Positions 1 to 7,931 of a DNA stretch of 64,000 nt are shown here, piece after piece (positions within the stretch are counted from its first letter, which is position 1; every line of letters begins with the position of its first letter). The stretch is taken from assembly GCA_050633365.1 (NCBI GenBank), contig JBOEGJ010000018.1, positions 1 through 64,000 on the forward strand, given 5' to 3'. Below the pieces are notes generated by a model that was not told where the DNA came from, ran no database searches, and saw only the letters and a program-made list of their open reading frames with translations. The stretch comes from Pseudomaricurvus sp050633365 (GTDB lineage Bacteria > Pseudomonadota > Gammaproteobacteria > Pseudomonadales > Cellvibrionaceae). The position numbers and the translations under genes were made by a program.

Positions 1-62
1 CGCTGTTTTTGCTCCTTCAGAGTGTTAACTCTGTGAGGCCTTAGCCCCGAAGCAGGAGGCGC

Positions 63-90
63 ATTATACGCACTCCGTTAAGCTTGGCAA
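63..90 (-). promoter_or_regulatory. Stable-RNA (rRNA-type) promoter, edge-proximal copy
   Basis: On the minus strand, TTGCCA (-35) is followed after 16 bases by a perfect TATAAT, then a GC-rich discriminator GCGCCTCC, the layout of growth-rate-controlled rRNA promoters. An A/T-rich stretch resembling an UP element lies just upstream (91-120). Transcription runs out of the left edge. Downstream, a short hairpin (18-33) could belong to a pre-rRNA leader. That an rRNA operon follows is inference, because the 16S gene is not in the window. Confidence 0.7.
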
Positions 91-219
91 CCTCTTTTTG
101 TCATTAAGTTTTAACAACTTAGCGATTCAAACTTGAGGGTTGCTGAAGCGCGATTTTTACATCAAGCACTTCGCTTAACTTCAACCAACAACCTCGCGGT
201 GTGTCGTTGAGAGGCGCGC

Positions 220-247
220 ATTCTATACAGTTGAGACTGATTGGCAA
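220..247 (-). promoter_or_regulatory. Stable-RNA (rRNA-type) promoter, upstream copy
   Basis: This is a second copy of the same architecture on the minus strand: TTGCCA, 16 bases, TAGAAT, then the G/C discriminator GCGCGCC. An A-rich tract lies upstream. It sits 157 bases before the edge-proximal copy, giving a P1/P2 tandem as in gammaproteobacterial rrn operons. Confidence 0.65.
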
Positions 248-287
248 GTGCTTTTTCTGAATTCACCAAACTATTTTGAGCGGGCAC

Positions 288-314
288 AAAAAAGCCGCTT
301 AAAAAGCGGTTTTT
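288..314 (-). terminator. Rho-independent terminator of tyrS
   Basis: The arms CCGCTT and AAGCGG are separated by a short A/T loop and flanked by A and T runs on both sides. It sits 34 bases past the tyrS stop. The T run on the minus strand fits tyrS termination, and it also separates tyrS from the rRNA-type promoters. Confidence 0.8.
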
Positions 315-347
315 AGGCCAATCAACAAGCAAGCGGGCAACTAACGA

Positions 348-1652
348 TTAGCGACGCACAAACAGATGGTTTTTCTTTTTACCAAGCTTCACCAAAAAGA
401 ACCGCCCATAGAGAGCCGAGGACTCAGCAAAGGATTCCGCCGCCGACATATTGTCTTCGGCACCTTTCGCCACACCATTGATCATTACCGCCTTGCGCCC
501 CAGAGCATCCTTAGCCTCTCGAGCGGCCTTAACCATGCCGCACTCGGCCAACAAAGTCGTCAACGGCTTTTCCGCAAAGTCACTGGGCAATTCGCTGGAC
601 GGCAAGCCATCCAAGGCTAGTTGATCCAAGTCGGCCTCAGCCAAATCAGATAAAGTGCCGGCAAACATGGCCTCGGTAATACGTTCGGCTGCAGCCAAAC
701 CGTCGTCCCCATGAATCAAGCGAGTCACCTCTTGGGCCAATATAGCCTGAGCCTGAGGACGCCCCTGCGCAGCTGCATCCTCCTCCTCAATGGCGGCAAT
801 TTTCTCAACTGACAGGAAAGTAAAGTAACGCAAGAACTTGTAGACATCGGCGTCGGCAGAATTCAACCAAAACTGATAGAAGGCGTAGGGAGAGGTCTTG
901 GCCGAATCAAGCCAGATGGTACCGCTTTCGGTTTTGCCGAACTTAGTACCGTCAGACTTGGTAACCAACGGCAAGGTCAAGCCAAAAACTTGACCACCAT
1001 ACATGCGTTTAGCCAGGTCAACGCCACCAACGATATTCCCCCACTGATCTGAGCCACCAATCTGCAAGCTACAATTGTGCTGTTTATAGAGCTCGGCAAA
1101 ATCGTAGGACTGCAGCAGCATGTAAGTGAACTCGGTAAACGAGATCCCTGCCCCTTCGCGATCGATACGCTGCTTAACCGACTCTTTGTTAATCATATTA
1201 TTGATGGAGAAATGCTTACCGACGTCTCGCAAGAAGTCGAGCACGTTCAAGTCGGCCGTCCAATCCAAGTTATTCACAACTTCCGCAGCATTGCTACCAG
1301 CCTCAAAATCAATGAATCTTGAGACCTGAGCCTTTAGCTTATCAACCCAGCTGGCGACAATGTCTGGAGTGTTGAGCTTGCGCTCCTGCGCCTTAAAGGA
1401 AGGATCGCCAATCAAGCCGGTAGCACCACCAACCAAAGCAATGGGCTTATGACCTGCATCTTGAAATCGCTTCAAGGTCAGTAAAGGCACCAGACTGCCG
1501 ATGTGTAAACTGTCTGCGGTGGGATCAAAGCCACAATATAGGGTGCGACTTGCCTCGGCCAAATAGGATTCGATGACCTCGTCCCCGGTCATTTGAGCGA
1601 TTAACCCTCGGGCACGTAAATCCTGAACAAGATTTCCATCAACTGTGGACAT
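348..1652 (-). CDS. tyrS: Tyrosyl-tRNA synthetase
   Basis: Charges tRNA-Tyr with tyrosine in the cytoplasm (class I aminoacyl-tRNA synthetase). The 434-residue product has the usual length for bacterial TyrRS of the E. coli type. Visible signatures are the HIGH-like motif HIGS (residues 50-53) after GFDPTADSL, the tyrosine/tRNA pocket segment GGSDQWGNI (about 199-207), the KMSKS equivalent KFGKT (237-241), and a C-terminal S4 RNA-binding region (about 365-430). It is monocistronic, with a terminator just downstream. It diverges from the M23 peptidase gene, an order shared with Pseudomonas relatives. No truncation or unusual residue was seen. Confidence 0.97.
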   Translation of the reverse strand: MSTVDGNLVQDLRARGLIAQMTGDEVIESYLAEASRTLYCGFDPTADSLHIGSLVPLLTLKRFQDAGHKPIALVGGATGLIGDPSFKAQERKLNTPDIVASWVDKLKAQVSRFIDFEAGSNAAEVVNNLDWTADLNVLDFLRDVGKHFSINNMINKESVKQRIDREGAGISFTEFTYMLLQSYDFAELYKQHNCSLQIGGSDQWGNIVGGVDLAKRMYGGQVFGLTLPLVTKSDGTKFGKTESGTIWLDSAKTSPYAFYQFWLNSADADVYKFLRYFTFLSVEKIAAIEEEDAAAQGRPQAQAILAQEVTRLIHGDDGLAAAERITEAMFAGTLSDLAEADLDQLALDGLPSSELPSDFAEKPLTTLLAECGMVKAAREAKDALGRKAVMINGVAKGAEDNMSAAESFAESSALYGRFFLVKLGKKKNHLFVRR

Positions 1653-1916
1653 GACTACACCTTAACTTCTCTATTAACGAACCACCCAAGGGCGAACGCA
1701 GAACATTCAAACCGCGCACAATACCTAACTCAATCGCAAAAACAAGTTTCGCACTTGCCGACCAATCAACATTGCCACCAGAAACTCTCGAAAACCGAGC
1801 GCAACAGCATCAATGGAATCTGTTTTTAACTTTAGATTTCTGATATAAGTGCTTGAACTCTTTAGCAATAGGCCAGCCGCGCCCATCCGATTTTAGGCAG
1901 TGAGTAGACCCGCAGT

Positions 1917-3290
1917 ATGACGTTCAAAAAAAACAACAAATCAAAGCCCAAAATCATAGCACTGCTAAAGGGCTTTCCCCGGCGGCATCTTATCTCGGCG
2001 GGCGTTTTAATCGCTGGATTAATCATCACTCTATCACTCAGCCCACCCGGATCCGAAGACTCCTCCCCCGAACAAAAACGCAACAGCCAGAAACTCGCCC
2101 TTTCGCTCGATAGCGACTTAGAGCCATTATTGACGGATGCCACACGCCCCATTAGCCGTGACATCATTCCCAGCATTCGCTGGCATAAGGAAAAAGTTCG
2201 CTCCGGAGATAATCTCTCGATTATTTTCCAGCGCGCAGGACTTACTGACCGAGACCTATACGCGTTTATGCAAAGTCACCCGGCCAGCAAAGCTCTAAAA
2301 CGCATCCACCCCGGCCACGAACTTGAATTCCACATCGAAAACAAACAACTACTCGGCCTGAGATACCGTGAAGACCGCCTCAACAGCCAGCTATTTACCC
2401 GCAACACGCAGCAAAAATTTGATCACAAGATTGAAACCCTATTGCCAGACATCCATACCGCCTATCGACAAGCCACCATCGATAACTCGCTATTTTTAGC
2501 CGGACAAAAAGCACAGATGGATGCCGAGCTCATCATGGAGCTGGCCAACATCTTTGGCTGGGATATTGATTTTGGGCTCGATATTCGCAAAGGCGATCAC
2601 TTCAAGGTTCTCTACGAAGAGCGATTTCTCGACGGAGAAAAAATTGGCAACGGCAACATCCTAGCGGCGGAGTTCACCAACCAAAAAACGACATTTAAGG
2701 CCGTGCGCTACCAAGATACCAAAGGCAACGCCCACTTCTACACACCCGAAGGCAACAGCATGCGCAAAGCCTTCTTGCGAGCCCCGCTGGATTTTCGTCG
2801 CATCAGCTCAAACTTTAATCCCAAGCGCCTGCACCCGATCAAAAAGGTGGTTCGAGCCCACCGCGGCACCGATTACGCAGCTGCCCGGGGCACCCCAGTC
2901 TGGGCATCCGGCAGCGGTAAAGTCATCACCTCGACCTACAATAGAGCCAGCGGCAATTACATCGTCATACAGCATGGTAACAACATCCAAACCAAATACC
3001 TGCATTTGAACAAACGTAAAGTCAAAGTGGGGCAGCGAGTGAAACAGCGACAGGTGATCGGCACCGTGGGGACTACCGGCTATTCAAGCGGGCCACACCT
3101 TCATTACGAATTTTTATTGAATGGCGTTCATCGCAACCCTCGTACCATTTTGCAAAAGCTGCCAAAAGCCAAGGCGATCGCCAAGTCGGAACGCGCACGC
3201 TTTGATCAAAATACGAAACCCATTTTGGCGGCACTGGAACAACACCACCAACAGATATTACTGGCCACCACCACGGGCAAGAGCCAATGA
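1917..3290 (+). CDS. M23 family murein DD-endopeptidase, MepM/YebA-like
   Basis: Predicted zinc metallo-endopeptidase cutting peptide cross-links in periplasmic peptidoglycan. The 457-residue protein has a basic N-terminus, one membrane anchor or uncleaved signal (about residues 24-42), an OapA/LysM-like segment (about 90-145, with KVRSGDNLSIIFQRAGL), and a C-terminal M23 domain. Zinc ligands are visible as HxxxD (H315, D319) and HxH (H394, H396). The stop overlaps the start of anmK in an ATGA, so peptidoglycan cleavage and recycling of anhydro-muropeptides are translationally coupled. The order tyrS / M23 / anmK / erpA is common in Pseudomonas-like genomes. Confidence 0.9.
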   Translation: MTFKKNNKSKPKIIALLKGFPRRHLISAGVLIAGLIITLSLSPPGSEDSSPEQKRNSQKLALSLDSDLEPLLTDATRPISRDIIPSIRWHKEKVRSGDNLSIIFQRAGLTDRDLYAFMQSHPASKALKRIHPGHELEFHIENKQLLGLRYREDRLNSQLFTRNTQQKFDHKIETLLPDIHTAYRQATIDNSLFLAGQKAQMDAELIMELANIFGWDIDFGLDIRKGDHFKVLYEERFLDGEKIGNGNILAAEFTNQKTTFKAVRYQDTKGNAHFYTPEGNSMRKAFLRAPLDFRRISSNFNPKRLHPIKKVVRAHRGTDYAAARGTPVWASGSGKVITSTYNRASGNYIVIQHGNNIQTKYLHLNKRKVKVGQRVKQRQVIGTVGTTGYSSGPHLHYEFLLNGVHRNPRTILQKLPKAKAIAKSERARFDQNTKPILAALEQHHQQILLATTTGKSQ

Positions 3291-4390
3291 ATCCTCTTTA
3301 TATTGGGCTGATGTCGGGTACCAGCGCTGACGGTATTGACGCCACACTCATTGAAATCAACGGTCATCAGGTCGAACTGAAAGGCCATCTGGAAGTCCCC
3401 CACAACGCCGCTTTACGAGCGGCGATTTTGAATCTATGCGAAAGTGGCAATCACGAAATTGACCGCATGGGTGAGCTAGATCAACAACTAGGCAAAGCCT
3501 TCGCCCAAGCCGCCATCGCCTTGTTACAACAACAACAACTGTCACCGACGCAGATCACCGCCATCGGCAGCCACGGCCAGACCATTCGTCATCGCCCCTC
3601 GGCAACGCAAGCATTCACCCTACAAATCGCAGACCCCAACCAAATTGCCCACCTCACCGGCATCACCACCATCGCCGATTTTCGCCGCAGAGATATGGCG
3701 GCAGGCGGCGAGGGCGCACCACTGGCGCCAGCCTTCCATCAAGCGGTATTCAGTCACGATGAGCAAGAGCGACTCATCATCAACATTGGCGGGATTTCGA
3801 ATATCAGCCACTTAAAGGGCCACTCTCTGCTAACCGGATTCGACTCTGGCCCCGGTAACGCCCTGATGGATGGATGGATAAAAAGGCACAAAAATCAGGA
3901 TTACGATACGGGCGGCGAGTGGGCCAACAGCGGCCGGCCTGACAGTAGGCTGCTCGAGCGCATGCTCAAGCATCCATACCTCTCTCGGCCAACACCCAAA
4001 AGCACAGGGCGCGAAGACTTTCACATGAAATGGCTGGACCAGCTGCTTGCCGACACGTCTTACCCACAGGAGGATCGGGATGTTCAGGCAACCCTGCTCG
4101 AGTTCACCTGCCAAACAATTGCTCTTCATATTCAGGCGCTGGACGCCCAGCCCGATGGCATTTATATCTGCGGGGGCGGCGCACTGAACAACACACTCAT
4201 GAATCGACTTAACGACATTTGCCCCACTCAAGTCTGCACGACCGACATTCTTGGCATTGCGCCACAACAGGTGGAAGGCGCAGCATTTGGCTGGCTTGCC
4301 CATCAGACTCTCTGTAGAGCCAGTGGCAACTGCCCAGCGGTAACAGGCGCCGAAAAAGAAGTCGTTCTTGGAGGGGTATATTACGCGTAG
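3287..4390 (+). CDS. anmK: Anhydro-N-acetylmuramic acid kinase
   Basis: Phosphorylates and hydrolyses 1,6-anhydro-MurNAc to MurNAc-6-phosphate during cell-wall recycling. The 367-residue length is typical. The N-terminal phosphate-binding motif GLMSGTSADGID (residues 7-18) is the family hallmark. GSHGQTIRH, the NIGGISN segment and FDSGPGNALMD further support the ASKHA-fold sugar kinase. It overlaps the upstream murein endopeptidase by four bases (ATGA), which fits a two-gene peptidoglycan turnover operon. Confidence 0.95.
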   Translation: MNPLYIGLMSGTSADGIDATLIEINGHQVELKGHLEVPHNAALRAAILNLCESGNHEIDRMGELDQQLGKAFAQAAIALLQQQQLSPTQITAIGSHGQTIRHRPSATQAFTLQIADPNQIAHLTGITTIADFRRRDMAAGGEGAPLAPAFHQAVFSHDEQERLIINIGGISNISHLKGHSLLTGFDSGPGNALMDGWIKRHKNQDYDTGGEWANSGRPDSRLLERMLKHPYLSRPTPKSTGREDFHMKWLDQLLADTSYPQEDRDVQATLLEFTCQTIALHIQALDAQPDGIYICGGGALNNTLMNRLNDICPTQVCTTDILGIAPQQVEGAAFGWLAHQTLCRASGNCPAVTGAEKEVVLGGVYYA

Positions 4391-4416
4391 AAAGGCGAGA
4401 CGTAAGAACTGACGAA

Positions 4417-4869
4417 TTAGAAGTAGAGAAAACCTTCTTCACTAACTAAGCGCGTCTCTTCATCTGGCCCAAAGGGCACAGTACCAACGAAGGGAAACAA
4501 CTCGACCGGACTTCGCCCCATCACCCCCATGCGCGTCTCGCAAACACGAATATCAATCACACCAAACGCACTCAGTTTGGCGGCTAAGTCGACCAACACT
4601 TTGTTTTGTGGGTATTCCTGCTTAAAAAACACCGCCACTTCAGGCCCATGAACCACCATGGTCGCTGGCGGCAACTGCCCCTGTAAACGCCCATCCAAGA
4701 AGAGCATTTCAGCGCGCAATAACGCCGAGTGCAGCTCTTCAGGGGTATTCAGCTCTAGGCGAGCCAGATAGCCTGACGCTTCCGTAAGATCTTCAGACAA
4801 AGCCGGAGAGGCAGCAAACGACAGCGAAACAAGAACAATGAAAACCCACGCAATAGGACGCACAGACAC
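4417..4869 (-). CDS. Exported DsrE/DsrF-like family protein
   Basis: A 150-residue protein starting at GTG with a clear Sec signal peptide (about residues 1-25, cleaved near SPALSED). The body has the pattern of DsrE/F-like sulfur-relay folds: VVHGPEVAVFF, then a helix, then IDIRVCETRMG with one cysteine in the position where DsrE relatives carry a reactive Cys, and an ELFPFVGTVPFG stretch before the C-terminal helix. The fold assignment is from pattern; the role is unknown, perhaps periplasmic sulfur or redox chemistry. It lies alone between anmK (convergent) and erpA (same strand, about 90 bases upstream). Confidence 0.7.
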   Translation of the reverse strand: MSVRPIAWVFIVLVSLSFAASPALSEDLTEASGYLARLELNTPEELHSALLRAEMLFLDGRLQGQLPPATMVVHGPEVAVFFKQEYPQNKVLVDLAAKLSAFGVIDIRVCETRMGVMGRSPVELFPFVGTVPFGPDEETRLVSEEGFLYF

Positions 4870-4956
4870 TCCAGAACGGAAGCTAAGGTATAACGGCGAC
4901 TATTGGCCTAGCGCCGTAGGATAAAAAAGCACTGGCACGACCACAAAAAGCCGTCT

Positions 4957-5310
4957 TTATATGGAAAACGACGAGCCACAGCCACAGGTCGAACTGGCAT
5001 TGGGGTTTTGAATGACAAATTTTGAGCCCTGTAACCCCTCTTCGTAATTCACCTCTGAGCCAGCAATATAAGGATAGCTCATGGCATCCACGAGCACGGT
5101 AATGCCGTCTTTTTCAATAATGGCATCGTCGTCCGACACCAACTCATCAAAAGTAAAGCCATACTGAAAACCAGAACAGCCGCCACCCGTCACGAAGACT
5201 CTCAATTTCAAGTCCTCATTGGCCTCCTCTTCGACCAGAGAACGCACCTTATCGGCGGCGCTATCACTGACCAAAATAGCCTGAGGGGTAAATGTTTCGG
5301 GATTAGTCAT
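4957..5310 (-). CDS. erpA: Iron-sulfur cluster insertion protein ErpA
   Basis: A-type carrier that delivers [Fe-S] clusters to apo-enzymes such as those of isoprenoid synthesis and respiration. At 117 residues it has family length. The three ligands are present: C45 in GGGCSGFQYGF, and C109 and C111 in the C-terminal TCGCGSSF. A good sigma70-type promoter lies 64-93 bases upstream, so it is probably transcribed on its own although bactofilin precedes it on the same strand. Confidence 0.96.
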   Translation of the reverse strand: MTNPETFTPQAILVSDSAADKVRSLVEEEANEDLKLRVFVTGGGCSGFQYGFTFDELVSDDDAIIEKDGITVLVDAMSYPYIAGSEVNYEEGLQGSKFVIQNPNASSTCGCGSSFSI

Positions 5311-5373
5311 TCAGTACTCCAACGTATCAACAGCCGCTCGGTAAAGACACCCAACGGTACACCAGTTGAGCGC

Positions 5374-5403
5374 ATTATCCCTTTACCCGACTAAAATGGT
5401 CAA
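5374..5403 (-). promoter_or_regulatory. Sigma70-type promoter for erpA
   Basis: Minus strand TTGACC (-35), an 18-base spacer and GATAAT (-10), followed by GCGC. The -35 overlaps the last codons of the upstream bactofilin gene. The predicted erpA leader is roughly 55-60 bases. Found by eye against the consensus; no IscR-type site was recognised. Confidence 0.5.
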
Positions 5404-5819
5404 GTATTGCTGGCAACTTCTGCATCAGCCATCTGATTTTCAGCCGGCTCTGCTTTCACGCTCTTGCCACCCTTACCGGCACCGCTGTATAGCAAGCTGC
5501 CATTGACCTGAGCGCCCTTCACCATTTCGATCATGTTGTAATGTACATTACCTTGAACCGCAGCCTTTGCCGCCAACTCAACATGCTTGGATGAATGAAC
5601 ATCACCGTGAACCGCACCATTAATGACAATGGTCGGCACGCAGATTTCGCCCTCGACCAAGCCTTTTTCCATGATGCGAACCCGGGCGTCAGAGCCCTCC
5701 TCTGCGTATATGTTGCCTCGCACGCGCCCCTCGATCTCGAGATTTCCATTGAAGTGGATGTCGCCAACCAACTCTGTAGATTTCGAGATTAACGTCGTAC
5801 TACCTGATGCAAAGCCCAT
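5400..5819 (-). CDS. Bactofilin (polymer-forming cytoskeletal protein)
   Basis: Small beta-helical protein that self-assembles into filaments and often recruits cell-wall enzymes. The 139-residue product shows the bactofilin repeat pattern: ELVGDIHFNGNLEIEGRVRGNI, then VEGEICVPTIVINGAVHGDV and VELAAKAAVQGNV. The tail is flexible and Lys/Ala-rich. The chosen ATG has AAGGA eight bases upstream; a GTG eight codons earlier is possible but poorly spaced. It follows a membrane-anchored coiled-coil gene by about 30 bases, so the two probably form one operon and may act together at the envelope. Confidence 0.88.
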   Translation of the reverse strand: MGFASGSTTLISKSTELVGDIHFNGNLEIEGRVRGNIYAEEGSDARVRIMEKGLVEGEICVPTIVINGAVHGDVHSSKHVELAAKAAVQGNVHYNMIEMVKGAQVNGSLLYSGAGKGGKSVKAEPAENQMADAEVASNT

Positions 5820-5848
5820 AGTTTTTTCCTTTTTTCCCCACACGTTAT

Positions 5849-6607
5849 TTAGCTCTCCTGTACCAGCCAGCCAAATTTCTTTTCAACCACAACGGAATCT
5901 TTTCCTGTCGACTTGGCAATGAGTTCAATTCTTTCAGGCTCAAAGTTTTCCGGCAGGTTTAACCGCCCCTCGATGGTCTGAAAGTACTTAAATCGTAATT
6001 TAATGTTTTCGTAGCTTACATTGTCTGACACATCCTTTAGCGATAGCGTGACCAACTGCTCACCCTGCTCTTCGCTCAATTTTTGCCGACCCACAATCGT
6101 GAAACTGAGGTTGCCATTAAGCATGGTGTGCCTTGTTGCCAACTGCTGTACCACTAGTTTGTATTCATACTGACGAGAAGCACCCGTCGATATCACATTG
6201 AGTGAGCCGATGCTTAACCCGCGTTTATTGCCTGTTGGCGCCATTAAACTGCGGTAAAAACTTATGTCTTCTTGCAGGGCTGCGATCTCGGTTTTCAGCT
6301 CGATCACTTCACCGCGAACCCCCTCACTGGCCTTGCGATCGACTTGCGCACCCAACTTAAGATTGGCCACCTCTTGGCGGTAGTTATCGGCCTCTTCAAC
6401 CTTGGCCGCCAATTGAGTTTTTAACAGATCACGCTCGGCCACGGCGTCGGCCTGCATGGCCCGCCCCTGTAACTGCCCGTACCAGAAGCTGCCCGTCACA
6501 GAAACGGCAAGTAACAGCAGCACTCCGACCACCAGCAACGCCCGCATCCACGGTCGATAAGGTACGGCGACGACACGATATTGTTTACTGCCTTTTACGG
6601 CGGTCAT
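5849..6607 (-). CDS. Membrane-anchored coiled-coil protein (DUF6776-like)
   Basis: A 252-residue protein with a short cytoplasmic N-terminus, one transmembrane helix (about residues 23-45), a coiled coil (about 55-125, rich in Ala, Glu and Lys heptads), and a C-terminal domain ending KFGWLVQES. Proteins of this design sit beside argC and bactofilin in Pseudomonas-like genomes, and I place it in the DUF6776 group by general resemblance. The orientation suggests a periplasmic C-terminus. Coupling to the bactofilin just downstream suggests a structural or cell-wall role, but that is inference only. Confidence 0.7.
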   Translation of the reverse strand: MTAVKGSKQYRVVAVPYRPWMRALLVVGVLLLLAVSVTGSFWYGQLQGRAMQADAVAERDLLKTQLAAKVEEADNYRQEVANLKLGAQVDRKASEGVRGEVIELKTEIAALQEDISFYRSLMAPTGNKRGLSIGSLNVISTGASRQYEYKLVVQQLATRHTMLNGNLSFTIVGRQKLSEEQGEQLVTLSLKDVSDNVSYENIKLRFKYFQTIEGRLNLPENFEPERIELIAKSTGKDSVVVEKKFGWLVQES

Positions 6608-6685
6608 AGATCTCTCCCTTTCATCTATTTCGGACCAAGAACACCTGCTGCAAATCCGCTTACCGCAGCTTTGTCGGGCGTCTAT

Positions 6686-7732
6686 CTAGGGCAGAATCGC
6701 CACTTGATTTAGACCCGCGGTCTCTTCAAAGCCGAACATAATGTTCATATTTTGAACGGCCTGACCCGAGGCGCCCTTGGTTAAATTATCAATCACTGAC
6801 AATACCACTACCTTGCCACGCTGCTGAGGCTCGAAGACCGCAATCCGGCAAGTATTGACACTTTTAACGGTGCGGGTCTGAGGATGGCTTCCCGCTGGCA
6901 ACACATCGACAAACGGCTCATTGGCATAGCGCTCTTCAAACAGCGCCTGCAAATCATCAACAGAGCCTTTCAGATTTGCGTATAAGGTGGCATGTATACC
7001 CCGAATCATCGGCAACAAATGCGGCACAAAGGTGAGATTGACCGGTGCCTCACCATCGGCCAAAACATCCGTAAGCCCCTGCTCGATTTCGGGTAAATGA
7101 CGATGCCCATTGCAAGCATAGGCCTTAAAGCTATCGCTCACCTCAGACATTAAGTTGTCGACACTGGCCTGGCGACCGGCACCGCTAACACCAGAGGCCG
7201 CATTGGCGACAAGATCCGTCGGATCAATGAGGCCACTTTCAAGCAGAGGGATAAAGCCCAGCTGAGTGGCGGTCGGATAACAACCCGGACAGGCGACGAG
7301 TTGTGCATCCTTTATCTGTTCGCGATTTACCTCAGGTAAACCGTAGACCGCCGATGAAATCAACTCGGGGCAACCGTGCTCTTGTCCGTACCACTGCTCC
7401 CACACTTTCTGATCGCGAATCCGAAAATCTGCCGACAAATCGATCACCCGAACACCACGCGAAATAAGCTGGGGCATCATCGCCTGAGCCACACCATGAG
7501 GGGTGGCAAAAAACACCAGATCGCACTGCGCTAGCGTATCAACATCGGGGGCGGTAAATTGAAGGTCAAAAAATCCACGCAGACTTGGGTAGAGTTGATC
7601 CACTCGGACACCGTCTTCTGCTCGTGAAGTAATCACTTTGACTTCCGCTTGCGGATGATTGGCCAGCAACCTTAACAACTCAACACCGGTATAACCTGTG
7701 CCGCCCACAATTCCCACTTGGATCACTTTCAC
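6686..7732 (-). CDS. argC: N-acetyl-gamma-glutamyl-phosphate reductase
   Basis: Third step of arginine synthesis: NADPH-dependent reduction of N-acetylglutamyl-5-phosphate to the semialdehyde. The 348-residue length is normal for the long type. The nucleotide-binding GIVGGTGYTG (residues 8-16 region), FFATPHG, and the catalytic cysteine C151 in CPGCYPTATQLG are visible, as is GHRHLPEIEQ near residue 215. It diverges from the ClC gene, and the roughly 200-base spacer holds no motif I recognise. Confidence 0.96.
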   Translation of the reverse strand: MKVIQVGIVGGTGYTGVELLRLLANHPQAEVKVITSRAEDGVRVDQLYPSLRGFFDLQFTAPDVDTLAQCDLVFFATPHGVAQAMMPQLISRGVRVIDLSADFRIRDQKVWEQWYGQEHGCPELISSAVYGLPEVNREQIKDAQLVACPGCYPTATQLGFIPLLESGLIDPTDLVANAASGVSGAGRQASVDNLMSEVSDSFKAYACNGHRHLPEIEQGLTDVLADGEAPVNLTFVPHLLPMIRGIHATLYANLKGSVDDLQALFEERYANEPFVDVLPAGSHPQTRTVKSVNTCRIAVFEPQQRGKVVVLSVIDNLTKGASGQAVQNMNIMFGFEETAGLNQVAILP

Positions 7733-7931
7733 GCGCTTTACTACCTCTATTTAATGACTAGCCTCGTCGATTCGATGCCTTTACGTTTGCTCGACAACAC
7801 ATTTATCGCCACAATAGACCGCAAAACACCGGAAACGACGGACAAAAGACGAGCTCCGTATTCAGCCCACTAGTGTATAACAATCACTTGCATAAGCAAT
7901 GCGCGCGACATGCTCGCAGCTTGAGAAGCCG

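Noticed and set aside
220..247. Possible LexA box at the CTGTATAG sequence near the left edge
   Set aside because: Only one half of the CTG-N10-CAG dyad is present; the sequence is better explained as the -10 region of an rRNA-type promoter.
3830..4303. 157-codon frame opposite anmK
   Set aside because: No motif; anmK is fully supported on the other strand.
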